In this document: positions 6,624 through 6,655 of the stretch, piece by piece
How the letters are laid out: every line of letters begins with the position of its first letter
How positions within the stretch are numbered: position 1 is the first letter of the stretch
Assembly (NCBI GenBank): GCA_019057975.1
Contig: JAHLWJ010000251.1
Coordinates: 1-6,655, forward strand
Source of the DNA: Promethearchaeota archaeon
GTDB taxonomy: Archaea > Asgardarchaeota > Lokiarchaeia > Sigynarchaeales > SOKP01
Reading direction: 5' to 3'
Length of the DNA stretch: 6,655 nucleotides
Translations under genes and position numbers: made by a program
Notes under the pieces: model-generated
The model's input: the letters and a program-made list of their open reading frames with translations, nothing else
The model's database searches: none
What the model was told of the DNA's origin: nothing

Positions 6624-6655
6624 ACTTGAAGGAAAAAGTAGGCTGACCGAGATTG
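6606..6655 (+). promoter_or_regulatory. Start of a possible T-box riboswitch leader (cut by window edge)
   Basis: About 20 bases after the expected transcription start, GAAGGAAAAAGTA (6628-6640) is followed by GGCTGACCGAGATTG. A purine-rich G-A-x-G-G-x-A-x-x-A-G-T-A stretch is how the 5' strand of T-box stem I commonly begins. A T-box would sense an uncharged tRNA and control an amino-acid or aminoacyl-tRNA synthetase operon, which would fit the position after ilvD. The specifier loop, antiterminator and T-box sequence lie outside the window, so this is a suggestion from a short motif only. Confidence 0.35.

Larger units (their letters stand above)
6480..6655 (+). other. Gene-free right-hand region with promoter, repeats and leader
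   Basis: No open reading frame of note occurs in these 176 bases. They are A/T rich up to about 6625 and then become more mixed. The region holds a 10-bp palindrome, repeats, a strong + strand promoter and the start of an untranslated leader, each listed separately. I see no GC-rich intrinsic terminator for ilvD. Confidence 0.7.

Overview
This is an AT-rich bacterial window with tightly spaced genes, all on the + strand. Each start has a good Shine-Dalgarno site, and two genes start with TTG. The gene content suggests a low-GC anaerobic bacterium, such as a clostridium-like Firmicute, Halanaerobiales or a similar anaerobic lineage. The main evidence is a citrate synthase of the Re-face type, which is known mostly from strict anaerobes. 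No ribosomal or other taxonomic marker is present, so the placement is an inference.

Layout. Positions 3-116 hold the last 37 codons of a glutamate dehydrogenase. After a 62-base gap comes a DRE-TIM acyltransferase (179-1594) best read as Re-citrate synthase. An 83-base gap, preceded by a small cluster of hairpins, leads to an Aquifex-type aconitase (1678-3618). Only 21 bases later comes an NAD-type isocitrate dehydrogenase (3640-4635). A 155-base AT-rich spacer carries a plausible promoter and a dyad, followed by dihydroxy-acid dehydratase ilvD (4791-6479). The last 176 bases contain no gene. They hold a palindrome, a near-consensus sigma-70/sigma-A promoter (TTGACA, 17 bases, TAATAT) and the first ~50 bases of a leader whose start resembles a T-box riboswitch, cut off by the window edge.

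How the genes work together. Citrate synthase, aconitase and isocitrate dehydrogenase convert oxaloacetate and acetyl-CoA to 2-oxoglutarate, and glutamate dehydrogenase can aminate 2-oxoglutarate to glutamate. This is the oxidative, biosynthetic half of a TCA cycle laid out in pathway order. ilvD belongs to isoleucine/valine (and, via 2-oxoisovalerate, leucine) synthesis. It probably has its own promoter, and the leader at the right edge probably opens another amino-acid-related unit.

I see no phage, transposon, CRISPR, toxin-antitoxin or defence element, and no system that looks wholly undescribed. The most notable points are: the citrate synthase, which automatic annotation would probably call isopropylmalate or homocitrate synthase; an unusual cofactor loop in the isocitrate dehydrogenase; several substitutions at normally conserved positions in IlvD; and the promoter plus T-box-like leader at the right edge.
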